Shown here: piece by piece, positions 25,450 to 34,927 of the stretch
Layout of the letters: every line of letters starts with the position of its first letter
How positions within the stretch are numbered: position 1 is the first letter of the stretch
Source: Ancalomicrobiaceae bacterium
GTDB taxonomy: Bacteria > Pseudomonadota > Alphaproteobacteria > Rhizobiales > Ancalomicrobiaceae
Direction: 5' to 3'
Assembly: GCA_031291575.1 (NCBI GenBank)
Contig: JARLIT010000223.1
Location: 1-35,507, forward strand
Length of the DNA stretch: 35,507 bases
Program-made: the position numbers and the translations under genes
Notes under the pieces: model-generated
What the model was told of the DNA's origin: nothing
What the model saw: only the letters and a program-made list of their open reading frames with translations
The model's database searches: none

Positions 25450-26106
25450 TCACGCACGCCGGAGCAGGAACACCGCCTGCTCGCCGAACAGGTTCCAGAA
25501 CCACCAGGGCGCATTGAGGCTCATCTTCTGGCCCCAGGCATTGAGCGCGATCGCCTTTTCGATGAAGGCGCTGACGTCTTGCTCCTTCGTCAGTTCAACG
25601 AAGTCGCGGATGGTGCAGAAGTGGATGTTGGGCGTGTCGTACCAGCTGTACGAGAGGAAGCTGCTGACCGGCATACGACCACGCAGCATCAGTTGCAGGC
25701 GGAAACCGTAGTGGCCGAAGTTCGGCAACGACACGATGGCGCGCCGGCCGATCCGGAGAAGATGGCGCAAGACGTCCTTCGGCCGCTGCGTGGCTTGCAG
25801 CGTCTGGGAGAGGATGACGTAGTCGAAACTGTCGTCGGGATAGAACACGAGATCACGATCGGCGTCGCCCTGAATGACCGAGAGGCCGCGGGCGACGCAG
25901 TCGTTGACGCCCTGCTGGCCGAGTTCGATGCCGCGGGCGTCCACGTCGCGGGTCTCGGCCAGGAGCTGTAAGAGCTCGCCGTCGCCACAACCGACGTCGA
26001 GCACGCGGCTGCCGGGCTCGACCAGCTCAGCGATCAGCTTCAGGTCGACGCGGGTGTCGCGCTCCGCCTTGTTCAGGCGTTCGACAAAGTGACTGTGGAC
26101 GTTCAT
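25450..26106 (-). CDS. metW: Methionine biosynthesis protein MetW
   Basis: MetW is a methyltransferase-like protein always found beside metX in many proteobacteria and needed, with MetX, for homoserine acylation. The 218-residue product has [25 protein letters not shown] (two parts; motif I is [11 protein letters not shown] near residue 35), [34 protein letters not shown] and [12 protein letters not shown]. It ends with the typical [13 protein letters not shown]. Its ATG overlaps the metX stop (ATGA), so the two are coupled. Identity is firm; the molecular role of MetW is less well defined than that of MetX. Confidence 0.96.
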   Translation of the reverse strand: MNVHSHFVERLNKAERDTRVDLKLIAELVEPGSRVLDVGCGDGELLQLLAETRDVDARGIELGQQGVNDCVARGLSVIQGDADRDLVFYPDDSFDYVILSQTLQATQRPKDVLRHLLRIGRRAIVSLPNFGHYGFRLQLMLRGRMPVSSFLSYSWYDTPNIHFCTIRDFVELTKEQDVSAFIEKAIALNAWGQKMSLNAPWWFWNLFGEQAVFLLRRA

Positions 26107-27332
26107 CGGCCGGGCTTTCGTTCGAGGCCGCGGGCGCGGGCGGCGGAATCGATGAAGCCGCGAGCGATGGCGAACATCTCCGGAACGTCCAGGAGGAACG
26201 CGTCGTGGCCGAAATCGGTGACGATTTCGGAAAACGACACGCTGGCGCCGGCGGCATTCAGAGCATGCACCACCTCGCGCGATTGGCTGGTCGGAAACAG
26301 CCAGTCGGAGGTGAAGGACATCACGCAGAAGCGCGTCTTAGTTCCGACGAAGGCCTTCGCCAGCACACCGCCGTATTCGGCGGCAAGGTCGAAATAGTCC
26401 ATCGCGCGGGTCACGTAGAGGTAGGAGTTGGCGTCGAACCGGTCGACGAAACTCGTGCCCTGGTGCCTCAGATAACTCTCGATCTGGAAGTCGCTATCGA
26501 AGCCGAAGGTGATCGCCTCGCGATCCTGCAGCCGGCGACCGAATTTCTGGTGCAGCGACAATTCCGACATGTAGGTGATGTGGGCGGCCATGCGCGCGAC
26601 GGCGAGGCCCTTCTTTGGGCTGGTGCCCTCTTCGATGTAGTGACCGCCACGCCAATCGGGATCGGCCATGACGGCCTGCCGGCCGACCTCATGGAAGGCG
26701 ATGTTCTGCGAGGAGTGGCGGGGGCCGGCGGCGATCGGCATGGCGGCGAAGACTTTTTTCGGAAAATGTGCCGCCCAGTCGAGCACCTGCATGCCGCCCA
26801 TTGAGCCGCCGATGACGAGAAAGAGATCCTCGATGCCGAGGTGGGCGATGAGCGCCGCCTGGCTGCGGACCATGTCGGAGATGGTGACGACGGGGAAATC
26901 GAGGCCGTAGGGCTCGCCGGTCGCGGGGTTCAGCGAGGCCGGGCCGGTGGTGCCGAGACAGCCGCCGAGCACGTTGGCGCAGATGACGAAGAAGCGGTCG
27001 GTATCGATCGGCTTGCCCGGGCCGACCATCAGGTTCCACCAGCCGGGCTTCGCCGTCACGGGATGGACGTTGTGCACGTGCTGGTCGGCGGTCAGCGCGT
27101 GGCAGACGAGCACCGCATTGCGGCGCTCGTCGTCGAGCGTGCCGTAGGTCTGGTAGGCGATCTGCCAGGGGGCCAAAACGACGCCGCCGTCGAGTTGGAG
27201 CGGTTCGTCTTCGCCAAAGCGGATGACGGAACTCGACGGGTGGTCGGCCTCGCGCCGCCGCGCCGCTTCGAGCGCGTCGTCGACCTGATCGCGGGAGGTG
27301 GGTTCCATGGAGCTGTTGCCGTACTGTTGCAT
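26103..27332 (-). CDS. metX: Homoserine O-acyltransferase MetX
   Basis: MetX acylates homoserine (acetyl-CoA in most members, succinyl-CoA in some), the first dedicated step to methionine. The protein of up to 409 residues has the alpha/beta-hydrolase fold: [29 protein letters not shown], the oxyanion region [16 protein letters not shown], the nucleophile elbow [15 protein letters not shown] with the acidic residue and DFGHDAFLL with the catalytic His. The start is the ATG at 27332 or the ATG at 27308, eight codons on; neither has a strong ribosome site. Acyl donor preference cannot be settled by eye. The gap to the MAPEG gene upstream is only 33 bases, too short for a SAM-II riboswitch, so control, if any, lies further up. 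Confidence 0.95.
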   Translation of the reverse strand: MQQYGNSSMEPTSRDQVDDALEAARRREADHPSSSVIRFGEDEPLQLDGGVVLAPWQIAYQTYGTLDDERRNAVLVCHALTADQHVHNVHPVTAKPGWWNLMVGPGKPIDTDRFFVICANVLGGCLGTTGPASLNPATGEPYGLDFPVVTISDMVRSQAALIAHLGIEDLFLVIGGSMGGMQVLDWAAHFPKKVFAAMPIAAGPRHSSQNIAFHEVGRQAVMADPDWRGGHYIEEGTSPKKGLAVARMAAHITYMSELSLHQKFGRRLQDREAITFGFDSDFQIESYLRHQGTSFVDRFDANSYLYVTRAMDYFDLAAEYGGVLAKAFVGTKTRFCVMSFTSDWLFPTSQSREVVHALNAAGASVSFSEIVTDFGHDAFLLDVPEMFAIARGFIDSAARARGLERKPGR

Positions 27333-27365
27333 ACCCAGTCAGCTAGGAGTGCGACATGCCCCCTG

Positions 27366-27917
27366 TCAATGGGCGGCCGGTGTGACGAGTGCCTCGCCGA
27401 TCCGAAGCACCAGGAGCGCCAGGATAAACAGGGTCGGATAGAAGGTGAGGCCGAAGCTGAACGAGCGAGCAACGGCGCCGCGATCGTAGCCGAAGAAGAA
27501 GGCTGCCCGGCCGACGACGAAGGCGATGGCCGCGCAGACGATCCCCGAAAGCCAGTTGGACGGCATCACTGCGGCCCAGGCGGCATAGGCAATGGCGGCC
27601 AGGACGGTCTGCTCAAGCGTATTCTGCAGCTGTGCTTGAAGGAGGCGGGCCCGATCGGACGGGGCCGGTCCTACGGCGGCGTCGATGTCGTCGGGCGAGG
27701 CGAAGCGATGGTTGGCGAGCCGGCCGACGGCGAAGGCGAGCGTCACCGTCGGCAGCAGGGCGGCTTTCAGCGCTATCACGAGCCGTTCGGGAAAGCCGAG
27801 ATCCGCGGCAAAATGGAAGGGATTCCACAGGCTGCCGAGAATGACGACGAGCAGCGTGATGACAGCGGCGACGAGCGCGCCGTTGCGGACGTTTTGTTGT
27901 TTGTCCGTCAGTGCCAT
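27366..27917 (-). CDS. MAPEG family membrane protein
   Basis: The 183-residue product has about four membrane helices (near residues 14-33, 47-65, 103-140 and 150-178) and the MAPEG signature around AQLQNTLEQTVLAAIAYAAW, with the Asn and Glu that bind glutathione in eukaryotic members. MAPEG proteins include microsomal glutathione transferases; the bacterial ones mostly lack an assigned substrate. The ATG at 27917 has a purine-rich site (TTGGGGGCGAG); an upstream in-frame start at 28007 is less likely. It precedes metX by 33 bases on the same strand and may share its transcript. It is divergent from hisC. Confidence 0.85.
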   Translation of the reverse strand: MALTDKQQNVRNGALVAAVITLLVVILGSLWNPFHFAADLGFPERLVIALKAALLPTVTLAFAVGRLANHRFASPDDIDAAVGPAPSDRARLLQAQLQNTLEQTVLAAIAYAAWAAVMPSNWLSGIVCAAIAFVVGRAAFFFGYDRGAVARSFSFGLTFYPTLFILALLVLRIGEALVTPAAH

Positions 27918-28119
27918 GCTCGCGCCCCCAAGGAATTCTCGATCAAACCCTCTGCGATGGTAACGGAGCGTGCGATCGCTGACAACGCGGTGTGGCGCGC
28001 GGGCCACCTGTCGGAAATGTCTCGCCTTACGGCAGAGCGGCGTCGCTTCCTGCGCCTTTGCCTCCCCGGCTGGTTTGGTCTAAGAAGGCCGTCCTACGGT
28101 TTGACCTGACGGTAATCCC

Positions 28120-29220
28120 ATGAACGCGCCCATCTCCCGCCCCGTGCCACGCCCCGGTATTCTTGACATTGATGCCTATGTGCCGGGCAAGTCGAAGGCC
28201 AGCGGCGCCGGCAAACTCTTCAAGCTGTCTTCGAACGAGACGCCCCTGGGGGCCAGCCCGAAGGCGATCGCCGCCTTTCATGCGGCGGCGGAGACGCTGG
28301 AATTCTACCCGGACGGCGGCGCGACTGTGCTGCGCAACGCGATCGGCCGGGCGACGGGCCTGTCGCCTGATCGTATCGTCTGCGGCTGCGGTTCGGACGA
28401 ACTGCTGCACCTGATCGCCCAGGCCTATCTCGGGCCGGGCGACGAGGGGCTCTATTCCGAATACGGCTTCCTCGTCTATCCGATCGTCATCCGCGCAGTC
28501 GGAGCAACGCCGGTCGTGGCGCCGGAGAAGAACTACCGTACCGACGTCGACGCGCTGCTCGCCGCAGTGACGGCGAAGACCAAGGTCATTTTCCTGGCCA
28601 ATCCCAACAATCCGACCGGAAGCTACATCCCGTTCGACGAGGTCAGGCGGTTGCATGCGGCGCTTCCGCCCCATGTTGTCCTGGTGCTCGACGCGGCCTA
28701 TGCCGAGTACGTGCAGAAGAACGACTACGAGAGCGGCATCGAACTGGTGTCGTCTTCGGACAACGTCGTGATGACCCGCACCTTCTCGAAGATCTACGGG
28801 CTCGCCAACCTGCGGATCGGCTGGTTGTATGGTCCCGATCACATCGTCGACGTGCTCGACCGCATCCGTGGGCCGTTCAACATGACGGGTCCGGCGATCG
28901 CGGCCGGCGCGGCTGCGGTGGAGGATCGTGAGTTCACCCGCGCCGCTGCCGAGCACAACGCGATCTGGCTGCCGAAGCTCTCCGCGGGCCTCGAGGCGAT
29001 CGGCCTCACGGTGCTGCCGTCGGTCGGCAATTTTATCCTGGCGCTGTTTCCGGACGAGGATGGCAAGCGCGCGCCGGATGCCGACGCCTTCCTGCTGGCG
29101 CACAACATCATCGTGCGCCGCATGGACAGCTACGGACTGCCGAATGCGCTCCGGATCACGGTCGGTTCGGCGCAGGCCAATGAGGCCGTCATCGCGGCGC
29201 TGACGGACTTCCTCAGATGA
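28120..29220 (+). CDS. hisC: Histidinol-phosphate aminotransferase
   Basis: HisC is a PLP enzyme of fold type I that transaminates imidazole-acetol phosphate in histidine synthesis; in many alphaproteobacteria the copy beside tyrC also serves aromatic amino acids. The 366-residue product has [10 protein letters not shown] (as [14 protein letters not shown]), [44 protein letters not shown], the PLP lysine in [17 protein letters not shown] and the C-terminal [13 protein letters not shown]. The ATG overlaps nothing upstream; the 202-base gap to the divergent MAPEG gene should hold both promoters, though I could not fix them. It overlaps tyrC by four bases, which ties it to tyrosine/phenylalanine synthesis. 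Confidence 0.94.
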   Translation: MNAPISRPVPRPGILDIDAYVPGKSKASGAGKLFKLSSNETPLGASPKAIAAFHAAAETLEFYPDGGATVLRNAIGRATGLSPDRIVCGCGSDELLHLIAQAYLGPGDEGLYSEYGFLVYPIVIRAVGATPVVAPEKNYRTDVDALLAAVTAKTKVIFLANPNNPTGSYIPFDEVRRLHAALPPHVVLVLDAAYAEYVQKNDYESGIELVSSSDNVVMTRTFSKIYGLANLRIGWLYGPDHIVDVLDRIRGPFNMTGPAIAAGAAAVEDREFTRAAAEHNAIWLPKLSAGLEAIGLTVLPSVGNFILALFPDEDGKRAPDADAFLLAHNIIVRRMDSYGLPNALRITVGSAQANEAVIAALTDFLR

Positions 29221-30149
29221 CATCGGATGGCAAGCCGTTGTTCGGCAAATTGGCGTTGATCGGCATCGGGCTGATCGGCGGCTCGATCGCCCGCCGCGCC
29301 CGCCGTGACGGGCTTGTCGGCGAGATCGCCATCTCGACGCGCCGGGCGGAAACGCTTGACCGGGCGCGTGACCTCGGCCTCGGTGACAGCTATTTCCTCG
29401 ACCCGGCGGAAGCGGTGAAGGATGCCGATCTCGTCATCCTTTGCGTGCCCGTCGGCGCTTCCGGATCGGTGACTGAAGCCATCGCCGGTTCGTTGAAGCC
29501 CGGGGCGATCATCTCCGACGTCGGCTCGGTGAAGGGCGACGTCATCCGCCAGATGCAGCCGCATATCCCGGCCGGCGTCCACTTCGTGCCGGCACATCCG
29601 GTGGCTGGCACCGAGCAATCGGGACCGGATTCGGGCTTTCCCGAGCTGTTTGACGAGCGCTGGTGCATCGTCACGCCGCCTGAGGGCACGGATGCCGCGG
29701 CGGTCGAAGCGCTGGTCGCGTTCTGGACGGCGCTCGGCTCGAAGGTCGAGGTGATGGAGCCGGAGCGGCACGATCTCGTTCTGGCAATCACCAGCCACAT
29801 CCCGCACCTGATCGCCTACAATATCGTCGGCACCGCGGCGCATCTGGAAAAGGTCACGGCGTCGGAAGTGATCAAGTTCTCTGCCGGTGGTTTCCGCGAC
29901 TTCACCCGCATCGCCGCCTCCGATCCGACCATGTGGCGCGACGTGTTCCTGCACAACAAGGAAGCGGTCCTGGAGATGCTCGGGCGCTTCATCGAGGACC
30001 TGTTCGCCCTGCAGCGGTCGATCCGCTTCGGCGAGGGCGACAAGCTCTACGACCTGTTCTCCCGCACGCGGGAGATCCGGCGCTCGATCATCGATGTCGG
30101 CCAGGATACGCCGGCCCCGGACTTCGGCCGCGGCCCGGCCAAACGCTGA
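29217..30149 (+). CDS. tyrC: Prephenate/arogenate dehydrogenase
   Basis: This enzyme oxidatively decarboxylates prephenate or arogenate on the way to tyrosine. The 310-residue product has the N-terminal nucleotide-binding [19 protein letters not shown] (about residues 12-30), DVGSVKGDV, the catalytic His in [13 protein letters not shown] and [12 protein letters not shown], and the helical dimerisation region with [19 protein letters not shown]. At the end of β2 the sequence is STRRAET instead of an acidic residue, which hints at NADP+ over NAD+. It starts inside the hisC stop (ATGA). Length and motifs fit the monofunctional cyclohexadienyl dehydrogenases of alphaproteobacteria; no chorismate mutase domain is fused, that activity being at 20.3 kb. 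Confidence 0.93.
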   Translation: MTSDGKPLFGKLALIGIGLIGGSIARRARRDGLVGEIAISTRRAETLDRARDLGLGDSYFLDPAEAVKDADLVILCVPVGASGSVTEAIAGSLKPGAIISDVGSVKGDVIRQMQPHIPAGVHFVPAHPVAGTEQSGPDSGFPELFDERWCIVTPPEGTDAAAVEALVAFWTALGSKVEVMEPERHDLVLAITSHIPHLIAYNIVGTAAHLEKVTASEVIKFSAGGFRDFTRIAASDPTMWRDVFLHNKEAVLEMLGRFIEDLFALQRSIRFGEGDKLYDLFSRTREIRRSIIDVGQDTPAPDFGRGPAKR

Positions 30150-30175
30150 GGCGGGCTTCCGTGATTGCCAGCCAC

Positions 30176-30192
30176 CCGAACCAGCGGTTCGG
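30176..30192 (+). terminator. Weak hairpin after tyrC
   Basis: CCGAACC and GGTTCGG pair around AGC, 26 bases after the tyrC stop. It is followed by a mixed sequence without a T-run, so it is only a candidate transcript end for hisC-tyrC. The rest of the 226-base gap has no gene that I can support. Confidence 0.3.
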
Positions 30193-30409
30193 GGTGCGAC
30201 AACGTTTCCTTCACCTTATCGGCATGTCGCCGCTCGTCGGGCCGAGCCCGTCGGGAGCGTTGCTCGTCAGGCGATAGCCTTCCATTTTCAATGATTTGAT
30301 CGACTTCTTTCGGACGGCACGGGGCTTCGCGGGACCGGGCGCGCCGCCAGCCATGTCGTATGCGCATGCGAAAGCATGACTGACATACGCAAAAGTGCTG
30401 GCAGATTTC

Positions 30410-30423
30410 ATAAGCGTGCTTAT
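30410..30423 (+). promoter_or_regulatory. Candidate MarR operator
   Basis: ATAAGC (30410-30415) and GCTTAT (30418-30423) form an inverted repeat with a two-base centre, ending ten bases before the likely MarR start. The following AT-rich TTATTATAAG could be a -10 region overlapping the repeat, the usual arrangement for self-repression. A second small palindrome, CATGC-GAAA-GCATG at 30365-30378, lies upstream. Confidence 0.45.
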
Positions 30424-30432
30424 TATAAGGCT

Positions 30433-30942
30433 ATGCACAGTGAACACACGCTCCACGCACCAGCGGACCCGCGACGGGATTTGATGATTCTTCTGGCGGA
30501 CGTCTCGCGTCTTGCCAGGACCTACGTCGATACCCGGGCCCGGCGGCTCGGCACCACCCGAACGCAATGGGCGCTCCTGAAGCGCCTGTCGAAGCAGCCC
30601 GGCCTCACCCAGGCGGAGCTGGCGGAATACCTGGAAATCCAGCCGATTTCGCTTGCCCGTCTGGTCGATCGTCTGGTCGCCCAGGGGTTGGTCAAACGGG
30701 CCCCTCACCCGACGGATCGGCGTGCCAATTGCGTGTTCATCACCGGGGCGGGCGAGGTGGCGATGCATGCCTTCGAGCCGCTGGCCCAGGAAATCACCGA
30801 CGACCTGTTTGCCGGCATCGATCCGGCCGAGGTCGATACGGCCTTGCGCGTGATGGTGCACTGCAAGGCCAACATCAAGGAAAAGACAGCAGAACATCGC
30901 CAGCTGTGCGGTGAAGTGGAGGCGGTCGCCGATGTCCGATAA
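30433..30942 (+). CDS. MarR-family transcriptional regulator
   Basis: The 169-residue product is a winged-helix MarR protein: helices from about residue 14 (DPRRDLMILLADVSRLARTY), the recognition part LTQAELAEYLEIQPISLARLVDRLVAQGLV and the wing KRAPHPTDRRANCVFIT, closing with a dimerisation helix. The residues DPTDRR-like HPTDRRA and ARLVDRLVAQGLVKR are the family signature. The start at 30433 is preferred because the candidate operator then lies just upstream; the in-frame ATG at 30376 would add 19 residues and place the operator inside the gene. It overlaps the EmrA-like gene by 11 bases and probably represses the efflux operon until a ligand binds. The ligand is unknown. Confidence 0.9.
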   Translation: MHSEHTLHAPADPRRDLMILLADVSRLARTYVDTRARRLGTTRTQWALLKRLSKQPGLTQAELAEYLEIQPISLARLVDRLVAQGLVKRAPHPTDRRANCVFITGAGEVAMHAFEPLAQEITDDLFAGIDPAEVDTALRVMVHCKANIKEKTAEHRQLCGEVEAVADVR

Positions 30943-32194
30943 CGAATTGAATGGCCAGACCGAAGATGCCGGGCGTCGGCCCGGTGTGGCCGAGGCTGCC
31001 GCTGAGGCGGAGCAAGGTCCATCGCGGCCGAAGAAGAGCGACCCCGTGCAGCGCCGTCCGGAGAAGATCCGTCATCGTGGCCGCGGTGGCTTGCGCCGCT
31101 TCGTGCTGATGGTTGTGCTGCCGCTGGTGGTTCTGGGCGGCGGTTTCTACTGGTACATGCAGGGCGGGCGCTATGTCGGAACCGACAACGCCTATGTCGG
31201 GGCACAGAAGGTGTTGATCACGCCGGAAGTCTCCGGCCGCGTCGTCGGCATTTCCGTGGTCGAAGGGCAGCGGGTGAAGCCGGGCGATCCGTTGATCACC
31301 GTCGATCCCGAACCCTACAGGATTGCGGTGGCCGAGGCCGAGGCCAGGCTTGCCGGCGTCAGGACCGATTTCGCCCAGTTGAAGTCGAATCTCTCCGGCC
31401 TCGACAGTCAGATTGCGGTCGCCGACCAGATGCTCGCTTTGCGCAAGCTGGAAGTCGAACGCAAGACCGCACTCGCCGGCACCAAGGTCGTGTCGGTGAG
31501 CGACGTCGACACGGCACAGATCGCGCTGACTGGCAGCTTGGCGCAACTGACGTCCCTGAAGCAGACGCGCGCAGCCATCCTGGCACAGCTCGAAGGCAAT
31601 CCGCAGCTCGATATCAGCCACTATCCGCCATTCATGTCGGCGAATGCTGCGCTCGACCGGGCGAACCGCGACCTCGATTCGACCACGATGCGGGCACCGA
31701 TCGCCGGCATGGCGACGCAGGTGTCCTCGATCCAGATGGGTCGCTGGCTGGCAGCGGGCACGGCGATCTTCGCCGTCGTCGGCACGGATTCGATCTGGGT
31801 CGACGCCAATCCGAAGGAGACGGACCTCGAGCACGTCGCGGTCGGCCAGAAGGCGACGATCAGTGTCGATGCTTTCCCCGGCGTCAGCTACGACGCCCGG
31901 GTCGCCGCCATCAGCCCCGGCACCGGGGCGCAGTTCTCCATCCTGCCGGCGCAGAACGCCTCGGGCAATTGGGTGAAGGTGGTGCAGCGTGTCCCGCTCA
32001 GGCTCGAACTCGATCCCGGCCAGGACGTGTCGCGGCTGGTCTCCGGCATGAGCGCCAACATCTCGATCGACACCGGCCGCCTGCGGACGTTGAAGACCGT
32101 GTTCGGAGAAGGTGTGGGGGGGACGCTCGACTTCATCGCCAAGGCCTCGGCCTCCGAACTGGCGCGCATCGTCACGCCCGATGACCCGAAGTAA
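30932..32194 (+). CDS. EmrA/HlyD-type efflux adaptor protein
   Basis: The 420-residue membrane-fusion protein has a charged cytoplasmic N-terminus, one membrane helix (about residues 57-76) and a periplasmic part. The lipoyl-like region starts with YVGTDNAYVGAQKVLITPEVSGRV (as TDNAYVGAQ and PEVSGRVVGI). Helical hairpins (EAEARLAGVRTDFAQLKSNL and following) lead to the second half-motif, MRAPIAGMATQVSSIQMGRW, and a β-barrel with WVDANPKETDL. It bridges the inner-membrane pump and an outer-membrane channel; no TolC-like gene is in the window. The ATG at 30932 has GTGGAGGCGGTCG upstream, inside the end of the MarR gene. The MFS pump follows after 24 bases. Confidence 0.93.
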   Translation: MSDNELNGQTEDAGRRPGVAEAAAEAEQGPSRPKKSDPVQRRPEKIRHRGRGGLRRFVLMVVLPLVVLGGGFYWYMQGGRYVGTDNAYVGAQKVLITPEVSGRVVGISVVEGQRVKPGDPLITVDPEPYRIAVAEAEARLAGVRTDFAQLKSNLSGLDSQIAVADQMLALRKLEVERKTALAGTKVVSVSDVDTAQIALTGSLAQLTSLKQTRAAILAQLEGNPQLDISHYPPFMSANAALDRANRDLDSTTMRAPIAGMATQVSSIQMGRWLAAGTAIFAVVGTDSIWVDANPKETDLEHVAVGQKATISVDAFPGVSYDARVAAISPGTGAQFSILPAQNASGNWVKVVQRVPLRLELDPGQDVSRLVSGMSANISIDTGRLRTLKTVFGEGVGGTLDFIAKASASELARIVTPDDPK

Positions 32195-32218
32195 GCGTTG
32201 ACGAAGGGCCACCCCGCC

Positions 32219-33763
32219 ATGGACAACACCCAATCGGTGAAGAAGGATCCTGCTGCCAACCGGGCGCTGGTCACCGTCTGCCTGATGATGGCAACCATCA
32301 TGCAGGCGCTCGATACCACGATCGCCAACGTGGCGCTGCCCTACATGCAGGGCAACCTGTCGGCGACGCAGGATCAGATCAACTGGGTGCTGACGTCCTA
32401 CATCGTGGCGGCCGCCATCATGACGGCGCCGGTCGGTTGGCTGGCGCTGAAGTTCGGCTCCAAGCAGATCCTGATCATCTCCTCGATCGGCTTTACCGTC
32501 GCCTCGATGCTGTGTGGCCTCGCTCAGTCGATCGACCAGATGGTGCTCTATCGGCTGCTTCAGGGCGTGTTCGGCGCAGCGCTGGTGCCCTTGAGCCAGT
32601 CGGTGATGATGGAGATCTATCCGGCCGAACGACGCGGCCAGGCGATGGCGATCTGGGGCATGGGCGTCATGCTTGGGCCCATCATGGGACCGACGCTCGG
32701 CGGCTGGCTGACCGACAACTATTCCTGGCGCTGGGTGTTCTTCGTCAACCTGCCGTTCGGTATCGCCACCGTCCTCGGCCTGATGGCCTTCATGACCGAG
32801 ACCGAGAAGCGCCTGGGGCTAACCTTCGACTGGCTCGGGTTTGCGGCGCTGTCGATCGGCATCGGCGCCTTCCAGTTGATGCTTGACCGCGGCGAGGAAC
32901 TCGGCTGGTTCGGGTCGGGCGAAGTCGTGGGCGAAGCGATCGTCGCGGTGAGCGGTCTCTACTTCTTCATTGCCCAGTCGATCACGGCGAAGAAGCCCTT
33001 CGTGCCGATCGCCATCTTCGCCGACCGCAATTTCGTCGTCGGGTTGGTGTTCATGTTCATCGTCGGCATCATCCTGTTGGCTTCGCTCGCCCTGGTCACG
33101 CCGTTCGTGCAGGGCGTGCTCGGCTATCCAGTGCTGTCGGCTGGCATTCTTTTGGGCGCGCGCGGAGTTGGCACGATGGCGTCGATGATGGCGGTCGGCC
33201 GACTGATGCGATTCATCGATTCCCGCATCCTGATCTTCGCCGGGCTGGCGCTATCCACCCTATCGCTGCAGATGTCGGCTGGATTCATGACCGATACGAC
33301 GGCCTCTACGATCGCCATCACCTCGATCGTGCAGGGTGTGGGATTGGGCTTGGTGTTCGTGCCGCTGAATACGGTCGCCTTCTCCACGCTGGCGCCGCAT
33401 CTCAGAACCGAGGCCACGGCGATGTGGACGCTGATCCGCAACATCGGCTCATCGGCCGGCGTGTCGGTGGTCATCGCCATGCTCACCTCGACAACGATCC
33501 TGATGCACGCGCGCTTGGGCGAGGCGTTGACGCCGTGGAACCTCGGGCTCGCCTCGCCCGATGCGGCCGCTCTGTCGCCGTCGACTGACCAGGGTGCCCA
33601 GATCCTCGACCAGATGCTCACGGGCCAGGCCACTCTGATCGCCTATGCCAACGACTTCACGGCGATGATGTGGGTGAGCCTGGCTTCCTTCCCGCTCCTC
33701 CTCCTGCTCAGGCCGCCGTCGGGCCGGGTAGCAACCTCTGCAGCAGCCGTCCATATGGACTGA
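32219..33763 (+). CDS. EmrB-type DHA2 family MFS drug exporter
   Basis: The 514-residue protein has 14 probable membrane helices, as in the DHA2 (EmrB/QacA) family of proton-drug antiporters. Signature parts are LDTTIANVALPYMQGNLSA (motif D1, about residues 31-49), GWLALKFGSKQILI (motif A), LYRLLQGVFGAALVPLSQSV (motif B) and GVMLGPIMGPTLGGWLTDNY (motif C), followed by WRWVFFVNLPFGI. The ATG at 32219 is preferred; a TTG at 32198 would add seven residues. With the adaptor upstream it should form an EmrAB-like tripartite pump under MarR control. A strong hairpin follows. The substrates are not predictable. Confidence 0.93.
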   Translation: MDNTQSVKKDPAANRALVTVCLMMATIMQALDTTIANVALPYMQGNLSATQDQINWVLTSYIVAAAIMTAPVGWLALKFGSKQILIISSIGFTVASMLCGLAQSIDQMVLYRLLQGVFGAALVPLSQSVMMEIYPAERRGQAMAIWGMGVMLGPIMGPTLGGWLTDNYSWRWVFFVNLPFGIATVLGLMAFMTETEKRLGLTFDWLGFAALSIGIGAFQLMLDRGEELGWFGSGEVVGEAIVAVSGLYFFIAQSITAKKPFVPIAIFADRNFVVGLVFMFIVGIILLASLALVTPFVQGVLGYPVLSAGILLGARGVGTMASMMAVGRLMRFIDSRILIFAGLALSTLSLQMSAGFMTDTTASTIAITSIVQGVGLGLVFVPLNTVAFSTLAPHLRTEATAMWTLIRNIGSSAGVSVVIAMLTSTTILMHARLGEALTPWNLGLASPDAAALSPSTDQGAQILDQMLTGQATLIAYANDFTAMMWVSLASFPLLLLLRPPSGRVATSAAAVHMD

Positions 33764-33790
33764 GCCCCCGGTCCTGGGCATTGCTGCAAT

Positions 33791-33819
33791 GGCGGGCCGC
33801 GACACCCTCGCGGCCCGCC
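33791..33819 (+). terminator. Hairpin after the efflux operon
   Basis: GGCGGGCCGCG (33791-33801) and CGCGGCCCGCC (33809-33819) are exact eleven-base inverted copies around ACACCCT, 28 bases after the pump stop. There is no T-run, as is usual in GC-rich alphaproteobacteria. It is the likely end of the marR-emrA-emrB transcript. Confidence 0.55.
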
Positions 33820-33982
33820 GCCACATTGGCAGTTCCGGCAAAGCCGATGTCGCATTTCGGCGTACATATCGCAAAAACGCGCCCGATTTTTATGGGCAGT
33901 TCGGCAAGGATCCGCTGTTCGATTCGCAGTCAGTCTGCGTGGCGGGATTGCCGGATCTGTCCAGCCCCTCGGTCCTCCCGCC

Positions 33983-34927
33983 ATGACCCTCGCCTCCGAC
34001 CCTGCCGTGGCCGCCGATCGCGCCTGGCTCCGATCGCGCCCAACTCTCGAATGGCCGACGCTGCTGCTGATCCTGACCGTCTACGCCGGCTGGCTCGCCC
34101 TGACATTCTGGTCGTCGCAGCTGCCGCTTGCGGTCGTGGTGGTTATCGGCGCGCCGCTCCTCACCCTGCACTCATCGCTGCAACATGAGATCCTGCACGG
34201 CCATCCGACGCGCTGGCGGGCGGTCAACCGTTGGCTCGGCAGCGTGCCCTTGTCGCTGTGGATTCCCTACGAGAGCTATCGCGTCTCGCACCTAACGCAT
34301 CATCGCGACGAACGGCTGACCGATCCGCTCGACGATCCCGAATCCTACTACTGGCTGGAAAAAGACTGGCGGCAGCTCGGCCCGTTTGGGCGGGTCTGCG
34401 TCAAGGCGCAGACGACGCTTGCCGGGCGGCTGCTGATCGGTCCGTTCTGGATCATCCTCCGGTACTGGTTGGCGCAGGAGCGACTGATCGTTAGCGGCGA
34501 CAAAGCGACGCGGCGCATCTGGGCAGAACACGCGCTGCATCTGGTGCCGGTCATCGCCTGGCTGGTGTTCGTCGCGCGCTTGGACCTGATCACCTATCTT
34601 CTTGCCATGGTCTATCCCGGCATGGCGCTCCTGTTGATCCGCTCGTTCGCCGAACATCGGGCCAATCCGCAGGTGCCCGGGCGTACGGCGATCGTCGAGG
34701 ACGCCCCTTTCCTCGGGGCCCTGTTCCTCTACAACAGCCTGCATTCGGCCCACCACGAGGTACCGTCCTTGCCCTGGTACAGGATTCCCGCCTGGTACCG
34801 GGCAAACCGCGACAGGCTGATTGAGGCCAACGGCGGCCTCGTCTATCATGGCTATCTTGATGTTGCCCGTCGGTATCTGTTGCGGCCCCACGACGTGGCG
34901 AAACATCCATTCAGCAGAGCGCCATGA
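33983..34927 (+). CDS. Membrane fatty acid desaturase-type protein
   Basis: The 314-residue integral membrane protein carries the three histidine boxes of the di-iron desaturase/hydroxylase superfamily: HEILH (with a nearby His, QHEILHGHP), HLTHH and HSAHH. Hydrophobic segments lie at about residues 26-62, 141-160 and 188-220. The layout fits acyl-lipid desaturases; beta-carotene ketolase/hydroxylase-like enzymes share the boxes and cannot be excluded. The reaction would need electrons from a ferredoxin or similar donor. It follows the efflux operon after 219 bases with its own unrecognised promoter. Its stop overlaps the start of the PhnD-like gene by four bases (ATGA), so the two are co-translated. 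Confidence 0.88.
   Translation: MTLASDPAVAADRAWLRSRPTLEWPTLLLILTVYAGWLALTFWSSQLPLAVVVVIGAPLLTLHSSLQHEILHGHPTRWRAVNRWLGSVPLSLWIPYESYRVSHLTHHRDERLTDPLDDPESYYWLEKDWRQLGPFGRVCVKAQTTLAGRLLIGPFWIILRYWLAQERLIVSGDKATRRIWAEHALHLVPVIAWLVFVARLDLITYLLAMVYPGMALLLIRSFAEHRANPQVPGRTAIVEDAPFLGALFLYNSLHSAHHEVPSLPWYRIPAWYRANRDRLIEANGGLVYHGYLDVARRYLLRPHDVAKHPFSRAP

Noticed and set aside
27333-27365. SAM-II riboswitch before metX.
   Set aside because: The gap is 33 bases and has no matching sequence; the motif needs more room.
30211-30897. Minus-strand frame running out of marR into the tyrC-marR gap, ending in KSLKMEGYRLTSNAPDGLG.
   Set aside because: Most of it is the marR shadow; the part in the gap is short, has no ribosome site and resembles nothing I know.
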